From Robiginitalea myxolifaciens (GTDB lineage Bacteria; Bacteroidota; Bacteroidia; Flavobacteriales; Flavobacteriaceae): DNA of 64,000 bases. The translations under genes and the position numbers were made by a program. Under the pieces are notes generated by a model that was given only the letters and a program-made list of their open reading frames with translations, had not been told where the DNA came from and did not search any database. The DNA lies in the NCBI RefSeq assembly GCF_900115205.1, contig NZ_FOYQ01000001.1:1577240-1641239 (forward strand), read 5' to 3'. Of the stretch, positions 1 to 8,593 are shown one piece after another; within the stretch, counting starts at the first letter, position 1, and every line of letters starts with the position of its first letter.

Positions 1-451
1 ATTCTCCAATGAGTTCAATATCCGCAAGCACGTTGCCACCCACGATCTTATTGTCGGGGGGGTTCTGGTCAAAGGAGGTCGCGCTCCAAAACTGATTACC
101 CGGGATATGCTCAAGCTTATGCATCCGGGAGCGGTAATCGTGGATGTTGCGGTAGATCAGGGAGGTTGCGTAGAAACGTCTCATCCTACCACCCACGAAG
201 ATCCGGTATTTATCATTGACGATGTGGTCCATTATTGCGTGGCCAATATGCCGGGGGCAGTGCCCTATACCTCTACCCTGGCGCTTACCAATGTAACGCT
301 CCCTTACGTGCTGGAACTGGCCGACAAAGGCTGGGAAGCAGCATGTGCGGATAATCCCTGTTTGAACAAGGGATTGAATATAATACGTGGCGAAGTAGTC
401 CACGACGGTATCGCTGAGGCCTTTGGCTTTGACGAAAAATGGGTAGTCTGA
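1..451 (+). CDS. ald: alanine dehydrogenase, C-terminal part (5' end outside window)
   Basis: The frame is open from base 2 and ends at TGA 449-451, giving the last 149 or so residues of a protein that in this family is about 370-400 aa. The opening residues (LIVGGVLVKGGRAPKLIT) and the later VANMPGAVPYTST block are hallmarks of NAD-dependent L-alanine dehydrogenase, which interconverts alanine with pyruvate plus ammonia in the cytoplasm. Methionines inside this stretch are internal and not starts. A likely terminator follows at 497-522. An Lrp-type regulator lies about 0.8 kb downstream; Lrp control of ald is known in other bacteria, but here the link is inference from proximity. Confidence 0.92.
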   Translation, partial: FSNEFNIRKHVATHDLIVGGVLVKGGRAPKLITRDMLKLMHPGAVIVDVAVDQGGCVETSHPTTHEDPVFIIDDVVHYCVANMPGAVPYTSTLALTNVTLPYVLELADKGWEAACADNPCLNKGLNIIRGEVVHDGIAEAFGFDEKWVV

Positions 452-496
452 CAGGCCCCACCCTGACAGAATTACCTGTTTCACCCCACAGTGCGG

Positions 497-522
497 AAAT
501 CCGGTCCTTTGGCCGGGTTTTT
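497..522 (+). terminator. intrinsic terminator after ald
   Basis: AAATCCGG and CCGGGTTT arms (one T-G pair) enclose an 8-nt loop and run into a T tract, 45 bp after the ald stop codon. Confidence 0.55.
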
Positions 523-565
523 GCGTTATATGGAGTATCTTTAATTACCTAAAACGCTAGAAATC

Positions 566-1261
566 ATGATGGGATACTATATATTAATCGGTGCGATTGC
601 CCTGGTCAGCTGGCTGGTTAGCGCACAGCTCAAGCGTAAGTTTAAGCACTATTCCAAGGTGCATTTGCGCAATGGGATGAGTGGGGCTGAAATCGCCGAA
701 AAAATGCTTTCCGACCACGGTATTCGCGATGTAAAAGTCATCAGTACCGCCGGAATGCTCACCGACCACTACAACCCGAGAAACAAGACGGTTAACCTCA
801 GTGAAGGGGTCTATCACCAGCGCAATGCTGCCGCTGCTGCCGTAGCTGCCCACGAGGTGGGCCACGCCGTGCAGCATGCCCAGGCCTACGAATGGCTGAC
901 CATGCGCTCCAAACTGGTCCCTGTGGTCAGTGTAACTTCGAGTATGTCTATGTGGGTAGTATTGGGAGGTATTATCCTCGGAGCTGCCCAGGGTGTAGGG
1001 ATTGGATTCTGGGTGGCTGTAGCCGGGCTCATTATGATGGGCATGGCTACCTTATTCAGTTTTATTACCCTTCCCGTGGAGTACGATGCCAGCAATCGTG
1101 CCCTGGCCTGGCTCAAAACCAAAAATGTCGTTACCCCCGAGGAATTCAAAGGCTCGGAGGACGCCCTGAAGTGGGCCGCGCGCACCTATCTGGTTGCGGC
1201 GATCGGTTCCCTGGCTACCCTGGTTTATTGGGGCTTACAGGTTTTTGGCGGAAGAGATTAG
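566..1261 (+). CDS. YugP-type neutral zinc metallopeptidase, membrane protein
   Basis: This 231-aa protein has an N-terminal membrane helix (about residues 3-20), then the zinc-binding HEVGH at 96-100 inside an alanine-rich helix (AAHEVGHAVQHA), then two or three more hydrophobic segments (about 118-175 and 208-226). This is the layout of the Zn_peptidase_2 (YugP) family, putative membrane peptidases whose substrates are not established. Length is normal for the family. Two adjacent ATG codons (566 and 569) could start it. It stands alone between a terminator and a convergent regulator gene. Confidence 0.85.
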   Translation: MMGYYILIGAIALVSWLVSAQLKRKFKHYSKVHLRNGMSGAEIAEKMLSDHGIRDVKVISTAGMLTDHYNPRNKTVNLSEGVYHQRNAAAAAVAAHEVGHAVQHAQAYEWLTMRSKLVPVVSVTSSMSMWVVLGGIILGAAQGVGIGFWVAVAGLIMMGMATLFSFITLPVEYDASNRALAWLKTKNVVTPEEFKGSEDALKWAARTYLVAAIGSLATLVYWGLQVFGGRD

Positions 1262-1295
1262 AAAAAACCGGCCGTATCAGATACTGATCTGCCGG
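1262..1295 (-). terminator. terminator of the Lrp-family gene
   Basis: On the reverse strand CCGGC (1295-1291) pairs with GCCGG (1272-1268), with an inner ATCAG/CTGAT stem, followed by six T (1267-1262). The hairpin includes the last codons of the regulator gene, whose stop lies at 1277-1279. Confidence 0.55.
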
Positions 1296-1747
1296 TCTAT
1301 CTGCTGATCCAGCGAAATGAAGGTTTCTGTTCTTGAGACGCCTTCAATTTGCTGGATTTTTTTATTGAGGACCACCATCAGGTGTTCGTTGTCCTGGCAA
1401 AGCACTTTAATCAGAATGGACCAATTGCCCGTGGTGTAGTGGCATTCGAGTACCTCGGGTATTTTTTCGAGTTCCCCTACGGCACGGGGGTTGCTCATGG
1501 CCTTATCCAGGTAAATCCCGATATAAGCCATAGTGGTGTAGCCCAAAACCCTGGGGTTCACTACAAACTTGGAGCCTGACAAGAGTCCCGACTTTTCGAG
1601 TTTTCTGAGTCGCTGGTGGATAGCAGCCCCGGAGATCCCAATATTCCGGGCAATCTCAAGAATAGGGGTACGGGCGTCTGTCATCAATTGACGCAAAATC
1701 TTTTTATCGATTCCATCCAAAGGAAGCGGGCCGGTCTTGGATTTCAT
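1277..1747 (-). CDS. Lrp/AsnC family transcriptional regulator
   Basis: The 156-aa protein starts with a winged helix-turn-helix (about 10-60: DGIDKKILRQL, then ARNIGISGAAIHQRLRKLEKSG) and ends with a RAM/AsnC ligand-binding domain (about 75-150, including GNWSILIKV). Both domains are complete and the length is typical. Family members sense amino acids and control amino-acid metabolism. Its neighbours are a saccharopine-dehydrogenase-family gene upstream on the same strand (42 bp apart) and alanine dehydrogenase about 0.8 kb away, both plausible targets, but no binding site could be assigned by eye. Confidence 0.92.
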   Translation of the reverse strand: MKSKTGPLPLDGIDKKILRQLMTDARTPILEIARNIGISGAAIHQRLRKLEKSGLLSGSKFVVNPRVLGYTTMAYIGIYLDKAMSNPRAVGELEKIPEVLECHYTTGNWSILIKVLCQDNEHLMVVLNKKIQQIEGVSRTETFISLDQQIDRQISI

Positions 1748-1788
1748 GAGCTACGAGTTACGCCTTAAAGATAAGGCAACTCTTTGGC

Positions 1789-3162
1789 TTAGCTCGCTAC
1801 CGAATCCGGGTTGTATCCCAAATAGGGTTTTTCTACTTCCCGGAAGACGATTCCATTTTTCGCCAGGCCTTCGATTACCGGGTTGTAAATCTCTGCACTA
1901 ATCGGGATCTGTACCCCGCGGGCCGAAACTTCCCCATTGAGGATTCTCAGGGTTCCCATGGCAACCGGCAAGCCTACGGTTTTGGCCATGGCCGTGAGGG
2001 AGGGGTTTTCTCCAAGAACCACCATATGGGCGTCCATCTGGTGTTTTTTTCCGCCCAGGCTATACCCGAATTTGTGATACATCACAATCATATCCTGGTC
2101 TTCCGGGCCCAGGGTCCAGGAAGATTCCAGTATTTCCTGCAGGATCCGTGCCGGGCTGGCGTTGGCCTGGGTAATTTTCAGATCGCCGTCGAAAAGCTGT
2201 AATTCCATCAATTTCCCCCAGAGGATATCGTCCTGATCGATTTTGAGGTAGTGGCGTAACTTTAGTTCCACGGAGTCCGTAGGGGAATAAGGCAGGAACA
2301 GATTGGTGAAATCCCGGTAGGACATCCCTTGGGAATTGGCGATTTGGTAGCTGTCGTCGGTCATCCCGAGCTGAACAAAAATATTCCACGCCCGGGAGTA
2401 CCCCACACGGCGTATGGTACCCCGGTAGAGGGTCAGCGCATCCTGCAATCCATAAGCTTCCCGGTAGCTCAGGGAATCCCGATTCGCATATACTTCGAAA
2501 GTGCCGTAGCCCTCGATCTCCAAAAATTCGGTGCGGCGGAACAACTTGTGGTACGGGATGTATTTATAAGTGCCTTCCTGAATGAATTTTGCGGCTCCGC
2601 CCTGACCGGCAAGGACCACGTTCCGTGGGTTCCAGGTAAATTTATAGTTCCAGAGGTTGGTGTCGGATTGGGGGGCAACCAACCCGCCGGTAAAGGATTC
2701 AAAGAGCAGTAGCTCACCGCCTTTGGACTTGATACGATCGATCACTTGCATCGCACTCATGTGGTCGATCCCAGGGTCCAATCCCATCTCATTGAGGAAG
2801 ATGAGATCTTTAGCGCGCACTTCTGCATCCAGGGCGCGCATTCCTTCACTCACATAAGAGGCTGTAACCAGATTGCGCTCGCATTCCAGACAGTCCTTGG
2901 CCAGCTCCAGGTGCAGGCTTGGGGGTAGCATGGAAATGACGATATCGGCCTGGGAAACCGCTTCCCGCCGCGCCGGCGCATCGGCAATGTCGAGCTGAAA
3001 AACCTCAGACCGATCGTGCCGGAGAACAGCTTCCGGGAGATTATCGGGCTCTTTGTCGGCAATCCGCAAAACAAGATCCTGGGCCATACTTTCTTCCAGG
3101 AGATAATGGATCAAATACGATGCGGATTTTCCAGCGCCTACCAGAAGGATGGTTCTCGGCAT
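1789..3162 (-). CDS. saccharopine dehydrogenase family protein
   Basis: This 457-aa protein begins with an NAD(P)-binding Rossmann motif (ILLVGAGKSASYL, residues 5-17), followed by the family's middle segment (DIVISMLPPSLH; LNEMGLDPGIDHMSAM, about 125-140) and a long C-terminal catalytic domain. The length matches the saccharopine reductase (LYS9-like) type. The family covers lysine biosynthesis or degradation and also carboxynorspermidine-type dehydrogenases, so the exact substrate is uncertain. It is transcribed toward the Lrp-family gene, and its promoter appears to lie back-to-back with that of the DUF423 gene. Confidence 0.85.
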   Translation of the reverse strand: MPRTILLVGAGKSASYLIHYLLEESMAQDLVLRIADKEPDNLPEAVLRHDRSEVFQLDIADAPARREAVSQADIVISMLPPSLHLELAKDCLECERNLVTASYVSEGMRALDAEVRAKDLIFLNEMGLDPGIDHMSAMQVIDRIKSKGGELLLFESFTGGLVAPQSDTNLWNYKFTWNPRNVVLAGQGGAAKFIQEGTYKYIPYHKLFRRTEFLEIEGYGTFEVYANRDSLSYREAYGLQDALTLYRGTIRRVGYSRAWNIFVQLGMTDDSYQIANSQGMSYRDFTNLFLPYSPTDSVELKLRHYLKIDQDDILWGKLMELQLFDGDLKITQANASPARILQEILESSWTLGPEDQDMIVMYHKFGYSLGGKKHQMDAHMVVLGENPSLTAMAKTVGLPVAMGTLRILNGEVSARGVQIPISAEIYNPVIEGLAKNGIVFREVEKPYLGYNPDSVAS

Positions 3163-3182
3163 AGTGCGTAGCTTTAGGGTAT

Positions 3183-3207
3183 CAAAGGTATCAAAATGTT
3201 ACATTTG
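3183..3207. promoter_or_regulatory. divergent pair of Bacteroidota -7 elements
   Basis: TACCTTTG on the reverse strand (3190-3183) sits 20 bp before the saccharopine-dehydrogenase-family start. TACATTTG on the forward strand (3200-3207) sits 23 bp before the DUF423 ATG. Both fit TAnnTTTG. Neither has a clear TTG at the -33 distance, so the call rests on the -7 motif and position only. Confidence 0.4.
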
Positions 3208-3230
3208 TAAAAATATTGAGCAAACTGGTT

Positions 3231-3614
3231 ATGAACAAAACAATTTTAGCGACCGGAGCTGTTTTGGGTGGGATTGCTGTGGTCCTGGGAGCGCTGGGTG
3301 CGCATGCCCTTGAGGCCCTGCTCGAACCGGATGCCTTATCCAGCTTTGGGACCGCTACGGACTACCAGATGATTCATGCCCTTTTTCTGCTATTTCTTGG
3401 GGTAGTACCGCTTCCGGATTCGGATAAACGGTGGATCTATCGCCTGATATTTTGGGGGGTTATTTGTTTCTCCGGATCCATTTACCTGCTCACTTTGGGA
3501 CCATTGCTGGGAATAGACCCGGGATTCCTCTTTTGGGTTACGCCACTGGGGGGATTATTACTCATAGGTGGCTGGGTCCTGTTGCTTATCCGGGTTTTAC
3601 GGTCGTTGGCCTAA
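3231..3614 (+). CDS. DUF423 family small membrane protein
   Basis: The 127-aa protein is almost entirely hydrophobic with about four membrane helices. It carries the family signature GALGAHALE near the N-terminus and a QMIHALFLLFLG helix. ATG 3231 is preferred over an in-frame TTG at 3216, because the latter would lie only 9 bp from the -7 element and the family starts at MNK-like residues. The function of DUF423 proteins is not established. Gene order gives no further clue. Confidence 0.85.
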   Translation: MNKTILATGAVLGGIAVVLGALGAHALEALLEPDALSSFGTATDYQMIHALFLLFLGVVPLPDSDKRWIYRLIFWGVICFSGSIYLLTLGPLLGIDPGFLFWVTPLGGLLLIGGWVLLLIRVLRSLA

Positions 3615-3652
3615 CTTATGAGAATTTTCTCGCCCTAACCCCTATATTTTTC

Positions 3653-3660
3653 TAATTTTG
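3653..3660 (+). promoter_or_regulatory. putative -7 element of pckA
   Basis: TAATTTTG fits the Bacteroidota TAnnTTTG consensus and ends 22 bp before the pckA ATG, predicting a leader of about 16 nt. No TTG is seen at the -33 distance; a T-rich stretch lies there instead. Confidence 0.4.
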
Positions 3661-3682
3661 CACAACAAAAAACAACTGTAGA

Positions 3683-5299
3683 ATGCCTTCATCTGCTTCA
3701 ATTACGAAAACGATTTCGTTAACTCCTTATGGAATAAATCCCGGGACGGTGCACTACCAGTTATCCCCCGAAGAATTACATAGGATTACACTGGAAAAAA
3801 AGATGGGCCGCGAGGCCGACTCGGGAGCCCTCGCTATTGAGACCGGGGAGTTTACGGGTCGTTCTCCCATGGATCGCTTTATCGTAAAAGATAGTGTTAC
3901 CGAAGAACGGATTTGGTGGGGTTCCGTCAACATTCCTTTTGAGCCGGAAGCATTCGACAAATTATACGATAAGGTTACGGCCTACCTGGGTGGAAAAGAA
4001 GTTTTTGTCCGGGATTGTTTTGCCTGTGCCGACCCCCAGTACCGAATGCCTATCCGGGCAATTAACGAATATCCCTGGTCCAACCTTTTCGTGTACAATA
4101 TGTTTATCCGGCCAGAGCAGGATCAGTTGGAGGATTTTACTCCGGAATGGACGGTGGTAAACGCCCCTGGTTTTATGGCCGATCCGGAAGTAGACGGAAC
4201 GCGGCAACACAACTTTGCCATTCTGAACTTCACCCGTAAAATTGCCCTGATCGGGGGGACGGGATATACCGGGGAAATCAAGAAAGGAATATTCTCCGCA
4301 CTGAACTTTATCCTCCCGACCTTTAAAAATACCCTGCCGATGCACTGTTCGGCCAATGTCGGGGACAACGGGGAGACGGCCATCTTTTTTGGCCTCTCCG
4401 GAACCGGGAAAACCACCCTGTCTACCGACCCAACACGTAAACTGATTGGGGACGATGAGCACGGGTGGACCGCACAGGACCGCATTTTTAACTTTGAAGG
4501 GGGCTGCTATGCCAAGGTAATTAACCTATCCGAAGAAAAGGAACCGGAAATTTACCGCGCCATTAAAAAAGGAGCTATCCTGGAGAATATCGTGATGGAC
4601 GATCAGGGGAAGGTAGATTTTGCCGATACCAGCATTACCCAGAATACCCGGGTAAGTTATCCCCTTACCCATATTGAAAACAGACAGGTACCTTCTATCG
4701 GAGGAAACCCAAAACATATTTTCTTCCTTACGGCAGATGCCTTCGGGGTTATTCCACCTATTTCCCGCTTAACCCCGGCCCAGGCTGCCTACCACTTTAT
4801 TTCGGGCTATACCGCAAAAGTAGCCGGCACGGAAGCCGGAGTCAATGAACCGGTACCCTCATTTTCAGCTTGTTTCGGAGCACCTTTTATGCCGCTGCAC
4901 CCGACGGCCTATGCCGAAATGCTCAGCAGGAAAATGAAAGAAGCCGGAACTAATGTCTGGTTGATCAATACGGGCTGGACCGGCGGACCTTACGGGGTAG
5001 GAACCCGGATGAAACTGGAATATACCCGTGCTATGATCCATGCCGCCCTTAGTGGCGAGTTGGGGCTATACTCCTACGACACCTACCACATCCATTCGGT
5101 CTTCGGGGTAGCACAACCCAGAGAATGTCCTGGCGTACCGACCAGCGTGTTGAGTCCACGGGCAACCTGGAACGACGATGAGGCCTATTATACCATGGCC
5201 TTCAAGCTCACCAACGCTTTCCGGGAAAACTTCAAGAAATTTGAGCAATACGCCAGCGAGGAAATTCGCCGGGGCGGACCACAGCGTTACGCCTTCTAA
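3683..5299 (+). CDS. pckA: phosphoenolpyruvate carboxykinase (ATP)
   Basis: The 538-aa enzyme converts oxaloacetate and ATP to phosphoenolpyruvate, CO2 and ADP, the first committed step of gluconeogenesis in the cytoplasm. The nucleotide-binding P-loop GLSGTGKTT lies at 237-245, followed by the metal-binding IGDDEHGW motif, and the N-terminal TGRSPMDRFIV substrate-binding block is intact. Length is typical of the ATP-dependent enzyme. A LacI-operator-like palindrome overlaps codons 8-13, and a bidirectional terminator follows. The gene appears to be a single transcription unit. Confidence 0.97.
   Translation: MPSSASITKTISLTPYGINPGTVHYQLSPEELHRITLEKKMGREADSGALAIETGEFTGRSPMDRFIVKDSVTEERIWWGSVNIPFEPEAFDKLYDKVTAYLGGKEVFVRDCFACADPQYRMPIRAINEYPWSNLFVYNMFIRPEQDQLEDFTPEWTVVNAPGFMADPEVDGTRQHNFAILNFTRKIALIGGTGYTGEIKKGIFSALNFILPTFKNTLPMHCSANVGDNGETAIFFGLSGTGKTTLSTDPTRKLIGDDEHGWTAQDRIFNFEGGCYAKVINLSEEKEPEIYRAIKKGAILENIVMDDQGKVDFADTSITQNTRVSYPLTHIENRQVPSIGGNPKHIFFLTADAFGVIPPISRLTPAQAAYHFISGYTAKVAGTEAGVNEPVPSFSACFGAPFMPLHPTAYAEMLSRKMKEAGTNVWLINTGWTGGPYGVGTRMKLEYTRAMIHAALSGELGLYSYDTYHIHSVFGVAQPRECPGVPTSVLSPRATWNDDEAYYTMAFKLTNAFRENFKKFEQYASEEIRRGGPQRYAF
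3704..3719. promoter_or_regulatory. LacI-operator-like palindrome inside the pckA start
   Basis: ACGAAAACGATTTCGT is a palindrome with one mismatched pair and a central CG. It shares the ACGAAAAC half-site with the perfect palindrome between susC and lacI (59177-59194). It would sit about 37-52 bp after the predicted transcription start. It is also coding sequence (ITKTIS), so chance is possible. Confidence 0.3.
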
Positions 5300-5341
5300 G
5301 GAATGTTGTCTATCGGACTAGGCAGCTGTGCCAATAAAAAG

Positions 5342-5370
5342 AAAAAGGCTTCCCGAGGGAAGCCTTTTTT
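5342..5370. terminator. bidirectional terminator between pckA and hemD
   Basis: GGCTTCCC (5347-5354) and GGGAAGCC (5357-5364) form a perfect stem flanked by five A on the left and six T on the right. It can therefore end transcription from pckA (forward) and hemD (reverse, stop at 5390). Confidence 0.85.
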
Positions 5371-5389
5371 AGTGCGTTGTAAGTCTGTA

Positions 5390-6136
5390 TTATTTCTTAT
5401 TTACCGTATTGATATACTTCTGAAGGGCCATCGACATGGATGGGGTTTCAGGAGTAGGCGCCTGAATGTCGATGCGCAGGCCGGCATCGGTAGCGGCGTT
5501 TACCGTAGAATTTCCGAAAACAGCTATACGCGTATTGTTTTGCTCGAAATCCGGGAAGTTTTTCAAAAGGGATTCAATGCCTGATGGGCTAAAGAATACC
5601 AGGATATCGTAGTAGACGTCCCTGAGGTCGGAGAGGTCACTGATCACGGTGCGGTAAAAAATTCCTCTTGTCCAGCGAATTCCTGATTTCTCAAGCGTTT
5701 CAGGAATCTGTGGTTTCAGGACATCCGAAGAAGGCAGGAGGTATTCCTCGTCCTTATATTTTTTGAACAGCGGGAGCAGGTCTACAAAATTGCGTTTCCC
5801 AACATAAATCTTCCGCTTGCGATAGACTACATACTTCTGAAGGTAGTAGGCTACGGCTTCTGACTGGCAGAAATACTTCATGGTGTCCGGCACCTTGAAG
5901 CGCATTTCTTCGGCAATCCGGAAATAGTGGTCTACCGAATTACGGCTGGTCAGGATTACAGCCGTGTATTGGGAGAGGTCAATCTTTTGCTGGCGGACGG
6001 TTTTCGCATCCACCCCTTCCACATGGATAAATGGCCGAAAATCGACTTTTACCTTTTCCTTTTCAATGAGTCTGGAATACGGACTGTTCTCCATTTTTGG
6101 TTCCGGTTGGGAAACCAGAATCGTCTTTACCTTCAT
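5390..6136 (-). CDS. hemD: uroporphyrinogen-III synthase
   Basis: The 248-aa protein matches the HemD fold family, which cyclises and inverts hydroxymethylbilane to uroporphyrinogen III in haem and sirohaem synthesis. Visible family features are the YTAVILTSRNSVDHYF segment near residue 60, and near the C-terminus DILVFFSPSGIESLL followed by RIAVFGNSTVNAATDAGLR. Sequence conservation in this family is low, but these blocks and the length fit. It is the last gene of a reverse-strand group, 4 bp after the DUF4271 gene, an association I recall as common in Bacteroidota. Confidence 0.88.
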   Translation of the reverse strand: MKVKTILVSQPEPKMENSPYSRLIEKEKVKVDFRPFIHVEGVDAKTVRQQKIDLSQYTAVILTSRNSVDHYFRIAEEMRFKVPDTMKYFCQSEAVAYYLQKYVVYRKRKIYVGKRNFVDLLPLFKKYKDEEYLLPSSDVLKPQIPETLEKSGIRWTRGIFYRTVISDLSDLRDVYYDILVFFSPSGIESLLKNFPDFEQNNTRIAVFGNSTVNAATDAGLRIDIQAPTPETPSMSMALQKYINTVNKK

Positions 6137-6140
6137 ACCG

Positions 6141-6800
6141 TCAAGCGTTTACCAAATTCGAAATGATCAATAAGGGCGCAATTTCGAGTGCGCAAAGGTA
6201 CAAAATAAAATAGAAAAACTGCGAAGCGATCGCGTTTTGATGAATTTTCAAGACCCCTACATAACCGACCAGGTTGATTACAAAAAAAAGCCCGGCAGCA
6301 AGGGTTATAATGCCCATGGAACCCGGCCACACATAGGTGAGCAGGAGATTCGCAACAAAGAGCACGATCCCGGAGTAATTCAGGTAGCTCAGCTTATTGA
6401 AGATTATGGATCCGATGAGTTTTTGATTTCCAAAGATGAAACCGCTTGCCAATTGCAATAAGACCTTAAGCAGGATATAGCCCAAAATTCCTCCCAGGAA
6501 AATAAAATAGATGGGTATCTCTCCAAAGTCGGGCAGCAACTCCAAAGCCTGCAAAGCGAAAAAGACAAAAAGCGCCAGGTTGAGGAGTTGGAACAGGGTA
6601 AGGGTCATATGAAACCCACTCAGCAAGCGTCCCTTTTTGTTGTACAGCATAACGTACTTGTTGTTAAAAGGGAGGATGATAAAATTCAAAAACCGACCTT
6701 GAAACCACCACCGGGCAAAAACCAGACACAACAGGGCTATAAAGAATATCCCTGTGATCCAATCTTTGGAACTGACTACCCGCTCAAGTGCTTCGTTCAT
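6141..6800 (-). CDS. DUF4271 family integral membrane protein
   Basis: The 219-aa protein has about six membrane helices and no enzyme motif. The N-terminal VVSSKDWITGIFFIALL and the LPFNNKYVMLYNKKGRL loop are typical of DUF4271, a Bacteroidota-restricted family of unknown function. It sits 4 bp upstream of hemD and 22 bp downstream of a GT39 gene, suggesting one transcript. A role linked to the haem pathway has not been shown and would be inference from gene order. Confidence 0.8.
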   Translation of the reverse strand: MNEALERVVSSKDWITGIFFIALLCLVFARWWFQGRFLNFIILPFNNKYVMLYNKKGRLLSGFHMTLTLFQLLNLALFVFFALQALELLPDFGEIPIYFIFLGGILGYILLKVLLQLASGFIFGNQKLIGSIIFNKLSYLNYSGIVLFVANLLLTYVWPGSMGIITLAAGLFFVINLVGYVGVLKIHQNAIASQFFYFILYLCALEIAPLLIISNLVNA

Positions 6801-6822
6801 TGTACTGTTTTCGTTTTCAAGT

Positions 6823-8517
6823 TTAGTCCCTGATCAACTCCTGAGGATCGCCATTTAAGCCCCAGGGCAATTCTTTCTGCCGCAATACCGCCCGTAAATA
6901 AGCCTGATCTTCGGCCCATTGCTCGGGAAGGGAGAAACCAAAATACAGGGTATCTCCGGGCTGAAGCTGCGCGCCGGCCGCATCCGGAAGAACAGGCTTC
7001 AGTGGCTGGATTTGCTCCGTTTTCTTGTACGCATCCATATAGGCAATCCCGAATTGTAAATCGCCCAATGATACGGGTTGGTCGTAGGTATTCAAGACCC
7101 AGAATCGGGCTATTTCGCCGGCCTTAATCCCATCGATTTCGCTTGCTGTGTTCCGCTCGTGTATAACACCTGCCTTTAACTGCCTGTAGGAGTTGAGCGC
7201 TTCGATAAACTGTCCGTATTTGGTGTCGCCTTTTCCATTCTTATAGGCAAAAGGTGTTTCCGGCAAGGGTCCGGTCAGGGAAAGGAAAACGCGTTCCCCC
7301 TGAAATACGGCCTCTGAATTATCTATGCTGTACTGGTTTTTGCGGTAGAAGGCATTGTTGAGGCTGTAGCTCGGATTTCCGGAATAGAACTGATACATCG
7401 CAGCCTGGCGGTACGAATTTTCAAAGATAACCTTGGCCCCATCCGCTACCGTGTCTACTTCCGCTACCCAGTTTTTATTTCCGTGGGTTTCGAAATAGAG
7501 GGGAAGGGCTGCGGGAACGACCAACCATATCCGCAGGTAGCCCAATATGAGGAGGTTTGCTATTCCGGCCCGTACAATCCATTTGCGCATGGTGGCATTT
7601 TCCAACAACTGATTCCCGATAATAATGGCGGCTGGGATGCAGACCGCAATCAGCCACTGGGTTTGTACGCGGCGTTGCAGGCTGGAAATAAAGAAGAAGA
7701 TCAGGATCCCCCAAGTAAGGGTACGCAGGGCTTTCCCCCATTGATCGGCGGGTTTATAACGCCAAAGGCCCCAATAAACCAGGGGGAAGGTCAGCCCGAA
7801 AAGTGCAAGGAGGTTTACCAGGTATCCCAGGGTGAATTTGGTAAAGCTATACGGTTGGTTGGGGCGTTCAAAAAGATGGTACTCCACCGAGATAAAATCC
7901 TGTTGGTACAACCAATTCAGGTGTGGGGCATAGGCCAGGAGGGAAATCCCCAGGGCCAGCCAGGCCCAGCGGTTTTTGAGCAGTGACAGGTTGGAAAAAA
8001 GCACAAACAAGATCACCAGCGCACCGTGATACTTGCTGTACATTAAAGCGGCCATGGTTAATCCGAGGCCCAGGGCAGTTAACCCACCCGGCCGGTCCAA
8101 AAATTTACGGTAAACCCACAAAAACAGGGCAGTAAAGAAGATTAGCGGGGTATCGGGAAGGCTGAGGAATCCATAGGCATGGAGCAGTACAATCGAGAGC
8201 AGCCAGACACTGATTTGCGGAATATATTCTTTCTTTTTGGGGTGTCCGATCATGGACCATATCAGGGCGAGTGTACCGATGCCCATAAGACAGGCGATCA
8301 AGCGCGTCCCCAGTTCTGCCTTAAACAGCAGGCCGCCAAGGGTGATCATCCAGGCGACCATGGGTGGGTGATCAAAATATCCCCAGGCAGGATGCTGTGC
8401 ATAGTACCAATAATAAGCCTCGTCGAATAGTAATTCCGTTTGGCCTGCCTGGAGCAGGTTGAGCCCCAGCAGCGCGCCGGGTATTATCAAAAGCAATGGC
8501 GGAATTTTCCGTGGCAT
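6823..8517 (-). CDS. ArnT/PMT-like glycosyltransferase family 39 protein
   Basis: The 564-aa protein has about ten to twelve membrane helices in its first 350 residues and a soluble C-terminal domain. The first extracytoplasmic loop shows DEAYYWYYAQHPAWGYFDHPP, with the acidic residue and aromatic pattern of GT39 transferases that move a sugar from a polyprenyl-phosphate donor to lipid or protein outside the membrane. The acceptor is unknown. It is divergent from a polyprenol-phosphate-sugar synthase (8594-9325) that could make its donor, and the two share a divergent promoter region. Confidence 0.85.
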   Translation of the reverse strand: MPRKIPPLLLIIPGALLGLNLLQAGQTELLFDEAYYWYYAQHPAWGYFDHPPMVAWMITLGGLLFKAELGTRLIACLMGIGTLALIWSMIGHPKKKEYIPQISVWLLSIVLLHAYGFLSLPDTPLIFFTALFLWVYRKFLDRPGGLTALGLGLTMAALMYSKYHGALVILFVLFSNLSLLKNRWAWLALGISLLAYAPHLNWLYQQDFISVEYHLFERPNQPYSFTKFTLGYLVNLLALFGLTFPLVYWGLWRYKPADQWGKALRTLTWGILIFFFISSLQRRVQTQWLIAVCIPAAIIIGNQLLENATMRKWIVRAGIANLLILGYLRIWLVVPAALPLYFETHGNKNWVAEVDTVADGAKVIFENSYRQAAMYQFYSGNPSYSLNNAFYRKNQYSIDNSEAVFQGERVFLSLTGPLPETPFAYKNGKGDTKYGQFIEALNSYRQLKAGVIHERNTASEIDGIKAGEIARFWVLNTYDQPVSLGDLQFGIAYMDAYKKTEQIQPLKPVLPDAAGAQLQPGDTLYFGFSLPEQWAEDQAYLRAVLRQKELPWGLNGDPQELIRD

Positions 8518-8533
8518 AGGTCAGCAATCGGGT

Positions 8534-8565
8534 CAAAGTTACAAAGTTTGGTACGGTTGTCTCAA
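8534..8565 (-). promoter_or_regulatory. promoter of the GT39-DUF4271-hemD unit
   Basis: On the reverse strand TTG (8565-8563), 21 nt, then TAACTTTG (8541-8534). This fits the Bacteroidota -33/-7 layout and lies 16 bp before the GT39 start codon. Confidence 0.55.
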
Positions 8566-8579
8566 ATGGGGTATTTTTG
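8548..8579 (+). promoter_or_regulatory. promoter of the polyprenol-phosphate-sugar synthase
   Basis: TTG (8548-8550), 21 nt, then TATTTTTG (8572-8579), 14 bp before the ATG at 8594. It overlaps the opposing promoter, so the two units probably compete for polymerase. Confidence 0.55.
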
Positions 8580-8593
8580 GCAAAAATCCAGAC

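Noticed and set aside
3216-3231. TTG start for the DUF423 protein
   Set aside because: It lies 9 bp from the -7 element and adds five residues that family members lack; ATG 3231 is sufficient.
6193-6200. -7-like TACCTTTG on the reverse strand before hemD
   Set aside because: It lies inside the DUF4271 coding sequence, has no -33 TTG, and hemD is well explained by the upstream operon promoter.
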